A stretch of 64,000 nucleotides of DNA from Roseiarcus sp963809245. Its GTDB lineage: Bacteria > Pseudomonadota > Alphaproteobacteria > Rhizobiales > Beijerinckiaceae. Shown piece by piece: positions 23,894 to 33,218 of the stretch (its first letter is position 1; each line of letters opens with the position of its first letter). Under the pieces are notes generated by a model. It was not told the DNA's origin. It ran no database searches and saw only the letters and a list, made by a program, of their open reading frames with translations. The position numbers and the translations under genes were made by a program. The stretch lies in contig CAWEIU010000003.1 of the NCBI GenBank assembly GCA_963809245.1, forward strand, positions 682,001 through 746,000, read 5' to 3'.

Positions 23894-25261
23894 TCAGAAA
23901 TCGCGCGTGACGATAAAGCGAGTCGCGGCGCCGTCCGTGTTCGCCTTCCACGGCACATCGCCAGCCGGAACCGTATAGGCCGCCGGCATCGACTGATGCG
24001 TGGTCTGGTAGAGCAGCTCGATCGAGAAATCGAGATGCGGAACCGGATCCCAGTGGCCCACGCCGCCGACGATCCAGCTCTGCGAGTCGGTCGAGAGAGC
24101 GCCGGCCATCGAGCCACTCAGGCCGCCCCAGGTGAGCTCCGCATAGGAGACTTCCGGATCGATCGAGAAGGTCGGGCCGAAGTGAAACTCGGAGATCGCG
24201 GTGAGCGACCAGGCCGTCGGCGTCGCCCAAGTGCCGTTATAGTTCGAATAGGCGTCAGCGACCGGCATGACGACGCCGTTGCCGTTGACCTGGCCATTCT
24301 CACCCCACATGCCGTCGGAAATGCCGGAGTACCAGACCGCGTTCTGGCTCCAGACGCCCTGCAACTGGATGTTGTCGCCCTTGCCCAGCATCGGCAGGTT
24401 GAACTTCAGGCCGCCGTCGATCGCATAACCCCAGGTGTTGAGGTTATAGGTCCCGTCGGTCATGATCACATTGTGCGCGACACCGGAGAGGTGAGCGCCG
24501 CCCCAGCCCTGCGAAAGATCGATCGACCCGACGATGTCGGGCGAGCGCAAGCCGAGATACTGCGAGTTGGCGGTGATCTGCTCCTGAGTTCCGGCGAGCG
24601 GCGGCTCACCGCTGCTCGGACCCGTCAGGACGGGATCTTCCAACGAGATCGTCGCCGAGAATCCGCCGCCGAACGTCGCGGTGTAAGCGAGCAGGAGCGG
24701 CTGATTGTAGCTCTGCCGGTCGGGCGAGAAAATGTCCGCCCAAGCCAGGCCACTGCCGAAGAACGAGAAGAACGAATTCGCCTTACCGGCGGTGATGCCC
24801 GCCCAGTTCACGAACGCGTGGTTGAGGAACCCGGCGTTCTGGCCCTCGGGGTCGAAGCCGCTGCCGTAGTCGAACTGCGAGTCGATGTCCGCGGTCAACA
24901 CGCCATAGGCGGTGTTGGTCTTGGTGATGAACTCGAGTTCCGCGCGCGCGGTGTAGCCGATGTCGTTGCGTGTGTTGGTGGGAGCGCCCAGAGCCAGCGA
25001 CTTCTCACTGCCGTGAGCGCCGGCCCAGACGTATTGTTGCGACAGATTGCCGCCTTCGACCTGCCCGCTGAGATAGCCGGTGATCTTCAAGCACGTATCG
25101 CTGCCGGGAATGACGAAGCCCGCCGTGCCATCGACGTGGCAGACTTTGACGTATTCCGCAGCAGGTGCGCCCTTCCTTGTGGGAAGATCTGCGGCGTGCG
25201 CGCCGCCGACGACGACAATGGCCGCCGCCGAACCCATCAGAAGGCTCTTCATATTTGACAC
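23894..25261 (-). CDS. Porin_2-family outer-membrane porin (copy A)
   Basis: The 455-residue porin has a signal peptide ending GGAHAADLP, the family N-terminal block APAAEYVKVC followed by GFVIPGSDTCLKITGYL (the cysteine pair of alphaproteobacterial porins), repeated beta strands, and a C-terminal FIVTRDF with the terminal Phe needed for BAM recognition. It forms a general diffusion trimer. The likely start is a GTG at 25261 with GAGG seven bases upstream; an ATG three codons in is the alternative. It is one of three close paralogues here and diverges from copy B across 1.1 kb. Confidence 0.93.
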   Translation of the reverse strand: MSNMKSLLMGSAAAIVVVGGAHAADLPTRKGAPAAEYVKVCHVDGTAGFVIPGSDTCLKITGYLSGQVEGGNLSQQYVWAGAHGSEKSLALGAPTNTRNDIGYTARAELEFITKTNTAYGVLTADIDSQFDYGSGFDPEGQNAGFLNHAFVNWAGITAGKANSFFSFFGSGLAWADIFSPDRQSYNQPLLLAYTATFGGGFSATISLEDPVLTGPSSGEPPLAGTQEQITANSQYLGLRSPDIVGSIDLSQGWGGAHLSGVAHNVIMTDGTYNLNTWGYAIDGGLKFNLPMLGKGDNIQLQGVWSQNAVWYSGISDGMWGENGQVNGNGVVMPVADAYSNYNGTWATPTAWSLTAISEFHFGPTFSIDPEVSYAELTWGGLSGSMAGALSTDSQSWIVGGVGHWDPVPHLDFSIELLYQTTHQSMPAAYTVPAGDVPWKANTDGAATRFIVTRDF

Positions 25262-25512
25262 GATGTAACCTCGAAACCATGCACGTGGATTGGAGTCTCC
25301 AACACGATGCAGCCTTCAAGGAATGCGCGCCGAACTGGAGACCGTTGAGTCCCCCTCCCCCAATCTTCGGCTCCGAGAGCCTTTGCGCTGGTCCTCCAGC
25401 AGGGGCGCTCCCGATCCGCTTGGCGCACGAGTCAGAAGCTCGCTTGCACAATGATGCGTAAACCAGTCGTGATGAATCTAACAATCACGAATTCGACACC
25501 ATCGCGCCATGC

Positions 25513-26160
25513 GCCATCCTCGAATTCGACGGCCGCGCGCGTCATCGCCATGGGTATTCAGCACTCGTTCGCAGCAGTCTCATTCGCGCGCCTTGCACGT
25601 GGACTCTACGCTGTATGTGAAAGACGCCGCATTCGACGCAACGAGGATTTCGTACGCGTCTCGCAGTGCGAGTCGCTCGCAACGCGCCGCTCTCACGACA
25701 AGCAGAGTCTCGCGCGCGATAGCGCGTGAGGACGCGGTGCGTCGCGCGCGCCTGCGTTGTCGCTGCAAGTTGGATATTGGAGCATTTTAGCGGCCCTAAT
25801 GATGCACACGCATGCGACGAGTGCAGCGAAATTGTGCTCCTCGCCATTCTCGAGTGCGGAGGTCTGACGCGCAATCGCTATGGGAATTCAGCATCGTTCG
25901 CCGCAGCATCGTTCGCGCACCTTGAACGCGCGAACCTACGCCGAATGTGAAAAGAGCCGCATTCGACGTAGCGACGATTTCGTAGCCCTCTCGCAGTGCG
26001 ATCACGCGCAACGCGCCGCTCCCACAACAAGCAGAGTCATGCGCGCGGAAGCGCATGAGAACGCGGTGCGTCGTGTGCGACTGCGTCGTCGCCACAACTC
26101 GCGCATCGAAACCTTCTCGCGGCGCTTACGATGCAAACGCATGCCTCGCGATGAGCCTCG
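25513..26160. repeat. Degenerate tandem duplication (two units, period 330 bp) between divergent porins
   Basis: Unit 1 (25513-25842) and unit 2 (25843 to about 26160) align along their length: GGTATTCAGCA/GGAATTCAGCA, GCCGCATTCGACG, AACGCGCCGCTC, ACAAGCAGAGTC, GACGCGGTGCGTCG/AACGCGGTGCGTCG, and CACACGCATGC/CAAACGCATGC recur in the same order about 330 bp apart. The whole 1.14-kb region 25262-26401 lacks a convincing gene. Short ORFs on both strands follow the duplication but have no family features. It may be a decayed gene or a regulatory duplication. Confidence 0.7.
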
Positions 26161-26401
26161 CGTGACAGCGGCTTGGCGCATGGAAGGCGGCGCGTCGCCG
26201 CTGCGGCGCCTTGATCGCGCCACGGCACGCGACTTGCTCCGCCGCAATTCGCGAACCCGTCTCGACTCGGATCGCCAAGCGGATCGAAGGACGCTGCTCA
26301 CTGAGGCCTGCGCCGCGCTGCCGCGTGACAATTTCGGGAGACAAGCGCTCGACGCCTCCTGACCGAGGTGCAACCCACTTGAAGAGCTTCGAGGCTACAC
26401 A

Positions 26402-27772
26402 GTGCCAGTTTTCAAGATTGCTCTGCTCGGTTCGGCAGCAGCTTTTGTCGTCGTCGGCGCCGCTCATGCAGCCGATCTTCCCACCAAGAAAGGCGCGCCA
26501 GCGGCGGAATACGTCAAGGTGTGTAAAATCGACGGCGCCGCCGGCTTCATTATTCCCGGCAGCGACACGTGCTTGAAGATCACCGGCTACCTCACGGCGC
26601 AAATCGTAGGGGGCGACCTCTCACAGCAGTACGTATGGGCGGGCAACGGCGGCGCGAGCGAGAAAGCGCTCGCACTCGGAACGCCCACCAACGAGCGCAA
26701 CGCCATCGGCATGATGGCGCGCGCGGAATTGGAGTTCATCGCCAAAACGAACACCGCTTACGGCGTGCTGACGTCCGACATTGACATGCAGTACAACTAT
26801 GGCAGCGGTCTCGACAATTTCGGCGCCGGCACAGGCTTCATCCAGCACGCCTTCATCAACTGGGCCGGCATCACCGCCGGCAAGGCGAATTCCTTCTTCT
26901 CATTCTTCGGCGCTGGCCCGGGTTGGGCGGACATCTTCTCACCCGACCGACAGACCTTCAATCAGCCGCTCCTGCTCGCCTACACTGCGACCTTCGGCGG
27001 CGGCTTCTCGGCGACGCTCTCGTTGGAAGATCCCGTTCTGACCGGCCCGAGCAGCGCGGTCCCGCCCTACGCCGGATCCGACATGCAGATCACGGCCAAT
27101 TCGCAATATCTCGGCCAGCGCGCGCCCGACATCGTCGGCTCGCTCGACCTCAAGCAGAGCTGGGGCGGCGCACATCTGGCGGGCGTTGCGCACAACGTGG
27201 TCATGAGCGACGGGTTGGATAACCTCGACACCTGGGGCTATGCGATCGACGCCGGCCTGAAGTTCAACCTGCCGATGCTCGGCGAGGGCGACAACGTCCA
27301 GTTTCAGGGTGTCTGGACTCGCAACGCGGTCTGGTACTCCGGCATTCCCGACGGCATGTGGGACGAAGACGGTCAGGTCAACGGCAACGGCGTCGTCATG
27401 CCGGTCGGCGACGCCTATTCGAATCTGAACGGCACGTGGGCGACGCCGACGGCGTGGTCGCTCGCGGCGATCGGCGAGCACCATTTCGGCCCGCACTTCT
27501 CGATCGATCCCGAGGTCTCGTACGCGGAACTCAGTTGGAGCGGCTTGAATGGCGCGATGGCGGGCGCCCTATCGACTGATTCGCAAAGCTGGATCCTCGG
27601 CGGCGTGGCCAACTGGAATCCCGTTCCGCATCTCGATATCGCGTTCGAGGCGCTCTTCCAGACGACGCATCAGTCGATGCCGGCGGCGTTCTCGGTTCCG
27701 GCTGGCGACGTGGCGTGGAAATCGACCACGGACGGCGCCGAAACGCGCTTGTCGATCACGCGCGACTTCTGA
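26402..27772 (+). CDS. Porin_2-family outer-membrane porin (copy B)
   Basis: The 456-residue porin is very like copy A throughout: signal peptide to AAHAADLPTKKG, EYVKVCKIDGAAGFIIPGSD and TCLKITGYL, the long conserved HAFINWAGITAGKANSFFSF, VLTGPSSA, and the C-terminus LSITRDF. The start is a GTG at 26402 with GAGG seven bases upstream, the same start context as copy A, so the two leaders share ancestry. It converges with copy C; a strong hairpin separates them. Paralogous porins are usually expressed under different conditions, but no regulator is seen nearby. Confidence 0.93.
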   Translation: MPVFKIALLGSAAAFVVVGAAHAADLPTKKGAPAAEYVKVCKIDGAAGFIIPGSDTCLKITGYLTAQIVGGDLSQQYVWAGNGGASEKALALGTPTNERNAIGMMARAELEFIAKTNTAYGVLTSDIDMQYNYGSGLDNFGAGTGFIQHAFINWAGITAGKANSFFSFFGAGPGWADIFSPDRQTFNQPLLLAYTATFGGGFSATLSLEDPVLTGPSSAVPPYAGSDMQITANSQYLGQRAPDIVGSLDLKQSWGGAHLAGVAHNVVMSDGLDNLDTWGYAIDAGLKFNLPMLGEGDNVQFQGVWTRNAVWYSGIPDGMWDEDGQVNGNGVVMPVGDAYSNLNGTWATPTAWSLAAIGEHHFGPHFSIDPEVSYAELSWSGLNGAMAGALSTDSQSWILGGVANWNPVPHLDIAFEALFQTTHQSMPAAFSVPAGDVAWKSTTDGAETRLSITRDF

Positions 27773-27777
27773 CGCAA

Positions 27778-27802
27778 GACCCTGGAGCGCGGCTCCGGGG
27801 TC
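27778..27802. terminator. Hairpin between convergent porins B and C
   Basis: GACCCTGGAGC and GCTCCGGGGTC form an 11-bp stem with a 3-base GCG loop, six bases past the copy B stop. There is only a weak T-rich tail; it may act in both directions. Confidence 0.65.
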
Positions 27803-27876
27803 GTTCATGTTCACGGCTTCGACGTCGTCGACACAGGTCGCGGCGGCGGCGTCGAATGCGGCTCTTTGGCGCGAGA

Positions 27877-29271
27877 TTAGAAGTCGCGCGTAACCGAGAG
27901 GCGTCCGGCGAGGCCGCTCGAATTCGCCTGCCACGGAACGCCGCCCGTCGCGGCGAAGCCGCCAGGCTGCGACTGATGGGTCGTCTGGTAGAGCAGCTCG
28001 AGATCGAAATCGAGATGCGCAGCCGGATCCCAGTGGAATACGGCGCCGCCGATCCAGCTCTCGGAGTCGGGCGATAGCTGACCGCCCGAGCCAAGACCGC
28101 TCCAGTTGATCTGGCCGTACGAGACTTCCGGATCGATCGCGAAGGTCGGCCCGAGATGATACTCGCCGATCGCCGTGAGCGCCCAAGCCGTAGGCGTCGC
28201 CCAGCGTCCCGAGTTGGAGCCCGCGGTGACGTAGTAGCTGTCGGCCACCGGCATCATCACGCCGTTGCCGTTGACCTGCCCGTTTTCAAACCACATGCCG
28301 TCGGGAATGCCGGAGTACCAGACCGCGTTCTGGCTGTAGGAGCCCTGCAGTTGAACGCTGTCGCTGGGATCGCCGAGCATCGGCAGATTGAACTTCAGGC
28401 CGCCGTCGATCGCCCAGCCCCAGGTGTCGAGCGTCGAGCCCGCCGCGTCGTAGGTCTCGGCCATATTGACCTCGTGCGCGACGCCCGCCAGATGCGCACC
28501 GCCCCAGCCCTGCTGAAGGTCGAGCGCGGCGACAATGTCGGGAGACCGCTGGCCCTGATAGGTCGAATTGCCCGCGATGAATTCATCGACGCCAGCCAAG
28601 GTGTTGCTGAGCTCCGTCGACGACGGACCGGTGAGCACGGGATCCTCCAGCGAGATCGTCGCCGAAAATCCACCGCCGAAGGTCGCGGTGTAGGCGAGCA
28701 ACAGAGGCTCGTTCTCGCTGCGGCGATCGGGTGAGAAGATGTCGGCCGTGCCGTAGCCGGAGCCGATCATCGAGAAGAACGAAGGCGCCTTACCGGCGGT
28801 GAGGCCGGCCCAGGTGACGTAGCCCTGGTCGATATAGGCGGTGTCGGCGTTGTAGCTGTCGAACCCGCTGCCGTAGTCGAAGAAGACGCCGATGTGCGCC
28901 TCGAGCGGGCCGTAGGCGGTGTTGGTCGCGGTGTCGAAATTGAGAATGCCGCGCGCGGTGTAGCCGATCGCGTTGCGGCTCGCAGTGGTAGCCCCCTTGG
29001 CGAGAGCGGTTTCGCTCGTGCCGCCATTGCCCGCCCAGGCATATTGCTGCGTCAGATTGCCGGCTTCCACCTGCGCCATGAGGCTGCCGCTTATCTTCAA
29101 GCAGGTGTCGCTGCCGGGAATGACGAAGCCCGCCGCGCCGTCGACATGGCAGACTTTGACGTATTCGGCCGCCGGTGCGCTCTTCCGCGTTGGAAGATCC
29201 GCCGCCTGCGCGCCGCCGCCAACAACGAAGGCAGCCGCCGAGGCCAGCAAGGCCCTCTGCATACCTTTCAT
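27877..29271 (-). CDS. Porin_2-family outer-membrane porin (copy C)
   Basis: The 464-residue porin has a signal peptide (MKGMQRALLASAAAFVV to GAQAADLP), the EYVKVCHVDGAAGFVIPGSD and TCLKI block, strand motifs shared with copies A and B (GYVTWAGLTAGKAPSFFSM, FGGGFSATISLEDPVLTGPS) and the C-terminus LSVTRDF. It differs from A and B mainly in loop insertions such as TLAGVDEFIAGNSTYQG and the AETYDAAGSTLDTWG region. The ATG at 29271 has GAGGG about six bases upstream; the frame is open to 29400 but that extension lacks porin features. Confidence 0.92.
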   Translation of the reverse strand: MKGMQRALLASAAAFVVGGGAQAADLPTRKSAPAAEYVKVCHVDGAAGFVIPGSDTCLKISGSLMAQVEAGNLTQQYAWAGNGGTSETALAKGATTASRNAIGYTARGILNFDTATNTAYGPLEAHIGVFFDYGSGFDSYNADTAYIDQGYVTWAGLTAGKAPSFFSMIGSGYGTADIFSPDRRSENEPLLLAYTATFGGGFSATISLEDPVLTGPSSTELSNTLAGVDEFIAGNSTYQGQRSPDIVAALDLQQGWGGAHLAGVAHEVNMAETYDAAGSTLDTWGWAIDGGLKFNLPMLGDPSDSVQLQGSYSQNAVWYSGIPDGMWFENGQVNGNGVMMPVADSYYVTAGSNSGRWATPTAWALTAIGEYHLGPTFAIDPEVSYGQINWSGLGSGGQLSPDSESWIGGAVFHWDPAAHLDFDLELLYQTTHQSQPGGFAATGGVPWQANSSGLAGRLSVTRDF

Positions 29272-29573
29272 AATCACCCTCTGAATGTGGATTGTAACGG
29301 GTCGACCTTTAACCCGATGTCGACGATCGAAATCGCGCGACGTGCAAGGGCTTTGCGCCCTTCCTCCTGCTCCACTCGGGCGAGCGGTTCTTGAAACCAA
29401 CTCCGACCGGGGAACTCCCGCTTACAAGCGGGGGATATATCGAAGTCCCTCAAGGCGCGAAACAGCAATCGGGCGGGATGAAGATGCACGCTCCGTTTGT
29501 TGTATCGATGTTGCGCAACAGTGACACGGCCGCACCGTAGTGGCCTTCAACATTCCGTGCAGCGCCAGAGCTT
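29272..29573. other. Leader region of porin C
   Basis: This 302-bp gap between the dehydrogenase stop and porin C, both leftward, contains the palindrome CCCGCTTACAAGCGGG (29417-29432), which may be an operator or hairpin in the porin leader. No gene was recognised. Confidence 0.4.
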
Positions 29574-30833
29574 TTAAGGAAAAAGTCCTCTCGCCTGCTT
29601 CGCCTTGCGCACGCGCTCGACTCCAATCGCCATCGCCGCCGTGCGATTGCTCACGCCGTCGCGGCGCGCGCGTTCCACCACCTGACTCCACGAGCGATGC
29701 AGCGCGTGTTCGAGGCGACTCATCACCTCGTCCTTCGACCAGAAATATTGCTGCAGATCCTGCACCCACTCGAAATAGCTGACGATGACGCCGCCGGCGT
29801 TGCACAGAATGTCCGGTATGACGAAGATCTCGTCGTTCCGTTCGGCGAGCACGCGATCCGCTTCCGGCGTTGTCGGGCCGTTGGCGCCCTCGGCGATGAT
29901 GCGGCATTGCAAGCCGCGCGCCACACGTTCGTCGATCACGCGCTCGACAGCGCAGGGCGCGAGCACCACGCACGGTCGCGTGAGAAACTCATGCGGGTCG
30001 ATCGTGGCCTCGTCGGCGAAGCCGCGCAGCACGCCGCGTTCGGCGACATGAGCGACCGCAGACGTGACGTCGAAACCTTTGGGATCATATACAGCGATCG
30101 TGTGATCGCTCATGCCGACAACCTTCACGTCGCGATGCGCAAAGGCGAGAGCAGCGTGCGTCCCCACATTCCCGAATCCTTGCACGATCGCCGTCGTCTT
30201 GGCGGGCTCGATCTCGAGCCGCTCCATCGCGCGAAAGGCGAGAAAGGCGACGCCGTGGCCGGTCGCCTCTCGCCGCCCTAAAGTGCCGCCCGAGCCGACC
30301 GGCTTGCCGGTGACGATCTCCGGTACGGTGACGCCCTGATACATGGAATAAGTGTCCATGAACCAAGCCATCACCTGCTCGTTGGTGCCCATGTCCGGCG
30401 CCATCACGTCGACGCGCGGTCCGACGAACGGAATCATCTCCTGCATGTAGCGACGCGAAAGATCCTCCAATTCGCGCGCAGAGAGCGCGTTCGGATCGAC
30501 GGCGATGCCGCCCTTGCCGCCTCCGTACGGCAGATCGGCGAGCGCGCACTTCCAGCTCATCCAGATCGCGAGAGCGGCGATCTCACCGATGTTGACGCTC
30601 GGCGCAAAGCGCGTGCCGCCCTTGGCGGGTCCCAGCGTCAGATGGTGCTGGACGCGGAAGCCCTCGAACACCGCAGTGCGCCCGTCGTCCATATGGATTG
30701 GGCACGACACCGAAATCGCCCGCTTGGGCAGCAGCAGACGATCGCGTTCGTCGAGCGGAATTTCGAGATGATCCGCGATGATGTGAAACTGTTCCCGCGC
30801 CATCTCGAAGACGGGACCTGTGTAGAGGCTCAT
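29574..30833 (-). CDS. Glu/Leu/Phe/Val dehydrogenase, probably glutamate dehydrogenase
   Basis: The 419-residue enzyme matches hexameric GDH: substrate-binding FRVQHHLTLGPAKGGTRFAP, catalytic lysine region LPYGGGKGGIAVDP, VDVMAPDMGTNEQVMAWFMD, and a Rossmann fold AIVQGFGNVGTHAALAF. It catalyses reversible oxidative deamination of glutamate with NAD(P). The glycine-rich substrate site favours glutamate, but leucine or phenylalanine cannot be excluded. The ATG at 30833 gives the family length. It ends about 300 bp before porin C, transcribed in the same direction. Confidence 0.92.
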   Translation of the reverse strand: MSLYTGPVFEMAREQFHIIADHLEIPLDERDRLLLPKRAISVSCPIHMDDGRTAVFEGFRVQHHLTLGPAKGGTRFAPSVNIGEIAALAIWMSWKCALADLPYGGGKGGIAVDPNALSARELEDLSRRYMQEMIPFVGPRVDVMAPDMGTNEQVMAWFMDTYSMYQGVTVPEIVTGKPVGSGGTLGRREATGHGVAFLAFRAMERLEIEPAKTTAIVQGFGNVGTHAALAFAHRDVKVVGMSDHTIAVYDPKGFDVTSAVAHVAERGVLRGFADEATIDPHEFLTRPCVVLAPCAVERVIDERVARGLQCRIIAEGANGPTTPEADRVLAERNDEIFVIPDILCNAGGVIVSYFEWVQDLQQYFWSKDEVMSRLEHALHRSWSQVVERARRDGVSNRTAAMAIGVERVRKAKQARGLFP

Positions 30834-31100
30834 CGCGGCGTCTCCTCTCTTGGCGTCGAGCTAGCGTCTTCACGGCTCGGGCGAGCGTCGCCGGGCTCGC
30901 ATTGCGACACATAACCGCACGTCGGCGTGCTCCTTTCAAGCAATCACGGCGAGGCGATGGCCGGATAGGGGCAGTTTGCTTGGCGCTGCGCCTCGGCCCC
31001 TTCTTTGTAAACTCTCTAACTTTTGCCGGAATCGATTCCGGCCTGCGCCGATATGCGTTATGGGCGGCGTCAAATTCCTTGTTCAACGAAAGTCCGCCGC

Positions 31101-32342
31101 ATGTCGTCCACCACTCTGGCCCTGCCCCTCTCCGGTTGGCGCCGTTTCCTTCTCGTCGCCGGGCCGGGCCTCGTGGTGATGTTGGCGGACACCGATGCCG
31201 GGAGCGTGATCACAGCGGCGCAGAGCGGCGCGCAATGGGGCTACCGGTTGCTGCTGATGCAGATCCTGCTTGTGCCCATTCTCTACATCGTCCAGGAGCT
31301 GACGGTGCGGCTCGGCGTCGTCACCGGCAAAGGACACGCCGAGCTCATCGCCCAGCATTTCGGCCGCTTCTGGGCCTGGTTCTCGGTAGCGACGCTGATC
31401 GTTTCCTGCATCGGCGCCTTGCTCAGCGAGCTCTCCGGGATCTCGGGCGTCGGCGCGCTCATCGGCGTCCCCACGCCAGTGAGCCTCGCCCTGGTGGTGG
31501 CGGCCTTGCTGGTGATGGCGTTCACCCGTTCCTATCTCTCCGTCGAGCGGATCGCGCTCGTCGTCGGCGGCTTCGAGCTGGTGTTCCTGCTCGTCGCCTG
31601 GATGGCGCACCCGAGCGCGAGCGAGATCGTCACGCAGTCGTTCTCGATCCCGCTGAACGATCCGAAGTATCTCTACCTCGCCTCCGCCAACATCGGCGCC
31701 GTGATCATGCCTTGGATGGTGTTCTTCCAGCAGTCCTCCGTCGTCGAGAAGAAGCTGAGCGTCTCCGACCTCGGCGCGGCGCGGCTCGATACGGCGGTTG
31801 GCGCCCTACTCACCCAGCTCATCATGGCCGCGGTGCTGGTGGGCGTCGCGGCGACCCTTGGCAAAACGGGCGGCGACCATGCGCTCGACACGGTTCAGGA
31901 GATCAGCGAGGCGATCACGCCCTTTCTCGGCAAAGTCGGCGGCGACGTGCTGTTCGCGCTCGGCATGAGCGGGGCCGCGCTCGTCGCGACCATCGTCGTC
32001 ACGCTGACGGCCGCGCGCACGCTGGCCGAGGTCATCGGCGCCAAGCACAGTCTCGATCACGAACCGGCTGAGGCGCCGTGGTTTTACGGCGCCTACGCGG
32101 CCGTGCTGATCCTCGGCGCGCTGGTGGTCGGCTCCGGCGTCAATCTGGTCGAATTGAGCGTCGGCGTGCAGGTGATGAACGCGCTGCTGCTGCCGATCGT
32201 GCTGGGCTTCCTTTTCCTGCTGGCGATGCGTCTGCCGCGGCCGTTTCGCCTCGAAGGGCCCTACGCCTGGGTCGCTGGCGGCCTGATCGCAGTGACGACG
32301 ATCTTCGGGGTTTACGCCGGCATTACTGGACTTTGGTCGTAG
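31101..32342 (+). CDS. Nramp-family divalent-metal transporter with altered metal site
   Basis: The 413-residue membrane protein has about eleven hydrophobic helices and Nramp spacing. Helix 1 reads GPGLVVMLADTDAGSVITAA where canonical Nramp proteins have I-D-P-G-N: Asp is kept, Pro becomes Ala and Asn becomes Ser. Helix 6 reads GAVIMPWMVFFQQ where M-P-H is expected: Met is kept, His becomes Trp. The substrate could therefore differ from Mn2+/Fe2+; Nramp-related magnesium transporters also deviate here. I use the ATG at 31101, just before the first helix. No MntR-type site was recognised upstream. Confidence 0.85.
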   Translation: MSSTTLALPLSGWRRFLLVAGPGLVVMLADTDAGSVITAAQSGAQWGYRLLLMQILLVPILYIVQELTVRLGVVTGKGHAELIAQHFGRFWAWFSVATLIVSCIGALLSELSGISGVGALIGVPTPVSLALVVAALLVMAFTRSYLSVERIALVVGGFELVFLLVAWMAHPSASEIVTQSFSIPLNDPKYLYLASANIGAVIMPWMVFFQQSSVVEKKLSVSDLGAARLDTAVGALLTQLIMAAVLVGVAATLGKTGGDHALDTVQEISEAITPFLGKVGGDVLFALGMSGAALVATIVVTLTAARTLAEVIGAKHSLDHEPAEAPWFYGAYAAVLILGALVVGSGVNLVELSVGVQVMNALLLPIVLGFLFLLAMRLPRPFRLEGPYAWVAGGLIAVTTIFGVYAGITGLWS

Positions 32343-32380
32343 TCGGGCACGGGGTCGGCCCTGCCGGCGGCAGGTTCAGC

Positions 32381-32408
32381 TTGACTTCCGGCCCCTCCTG
32401 ACTATTTT
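32381..32408 (+). promoter_or_regulatory. Promoter of rpmG
   Basis: TTGACT (32381-32386) and TATTTT (32403-32408) are separated by 16 bp, with the rpmG start 86 bp downstream. A short CTGCCGGCGGCAG palindrome just before it may end the Nramp transcript. Confidence 0.55.
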
Positions 32409-32494
32409 CCGCCACATCCGGCGCTGGCGGGGTCACCCGAGAGCGCTTTTCTGTTTTCCCCGGCGCCGTTGGCGCCCCTATCGGACGCCCCGAC

Positions 32495-32662
32495 ATGGCC
32501 AAGGCCGCTTCGCTCAAGATCAAGCTGCTGTCGACCGCCGACACCGGCTACTTCTACGTCACCAAGAAGAACGCGCGTACCAAGACGGAGAAGTTCACCT
32601 TCGTCAAATACGACCCGATCGCGCGCAAGCACGTCGAGTTCAAGGAAACCAAGATCAAGTGA
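32495..32662 (+). CDS. rpmG: 50S ribosomal protein L33
   Basis: This 55-residue ORF encodes L33: MAKAASLKIKLLSTADTGYF, then YVTKKNARTKTEKFTFVKYD, ending HVEFKETKIK. It is the standard alphaproteobacterial form without the zinc cysteines, so it is the zinc-independent type. It belongs to the large ribosomal subunit near the E site. It stands alone with its own promoter and a strong terminator 30 bp after the stop. Confidence 0.96.
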   Translation: MAKAASLKIKLLSTADTGYFYVTKKNARTKTEKFTFVKYDPIARKHVEFKETKIK

Positions 32663-32691
32663 AGCTCCGGCCTTCGCTGGCTTGACGACAC

Positions 32692-32716
32692 AAGGGCGCT
32701 CCAGGGCGCCCTTTTT
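32692..32716 (+). terminator. Rho-independent terminator of rpmG
   Basis: AAGGGCGC pairs with GCGCCCTT around TCCAGG, and the stem runs into five T residues at 32712-32716. The T run touches the last codon of the convergent host-attachment gene. Confidence 0.85.
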
Positions 32717-33183
32717 CATTCCGGCGAGGCGACGCCGGCCGCGATCCGCCGCTCGATCTCCCATACCGGGATGTTCGTCAGATCCTTGTCGATCTCACCT
32801 ATCACGCGCGCCTTCACATCCGCGTGCAGCGCGCGCCTGAGATCGGCGAGGGTTGCCGGCGGGGCGACCACCACCAGCGCCGGCGCGCCGTGCGTGCGCA
32901 CCAAGTCTTCAAGAGCGCTCGAAACGCGAAGCGCGAATCGACGTTCCTCGATCTCGTGCCAGTCCGCTGTATTCATTGCGCTGCGACGGGTCGAATGCGC
33001 GGCGGCGAAGGTGCGGCCCGGTCGATCGGTTCCCTGATCGTGGGTCGGTGGGTTTTCGTCGACCAAGACGCGCTCGGTCGCCAGATTGGGGAACATCTCG
33101 TCGCCGACGTTGCGAAGGAACAGCGCCTTCCGACCGTCGCCGACGAAGACGAAACCGTCGTGCGGAATGGAGAACTTGGTCAT
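32716..33183 (-). CDS. Host-attachment (AtsE-like) family protein
   Basis: The 155-residue protein resembles the bacterial host-attachment family (PF10116): IPHDGFVFVGDGRKALFLRN at the start, then THDQGTDRPGRTFAAAHSTR, a histidine/glutamate linker DWHEIEERRFALRVSSAL, and the late strand ALVVVAPPATLADLRRALH. The family was named for Agrobacterium attachment, but the fold is related to release-factor-like domains and its molecular role is unclear. AAAGGAG before the ATG at 33183 fixes the start. It lies 35 bp downstream of the HPF/CSD gene on the same strand, so the two are probably co-transcribed. Confidence 0.82.
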   Translation of the reverse strand: MTKFSIPHDGFVFVGDGRKALFLRNVGDEMFPNLATERVLVDENPPTHDQGTDRPGRTFAAAHSTRRSAMNTADWHEIEERRFALRVSSALEDLVRTHGAPALVVVAPPATLADLRRALHADVKARVIGEIDKDLTNIPVWEIERRIAAGVASPE

Positions 33184-33218
33184 CGAAAATCTCCTTTGGC
33201 GGGAAACCCGCAGCGGCG

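Noticed and set aside
25880..26362. 160-residue ORF upstream of porin B
   Set aside because: It spans the degenerate duplication, is extremely Arg-rich and has no recognisable family; short ORFs in the other repeat unit are in unrelated frames.
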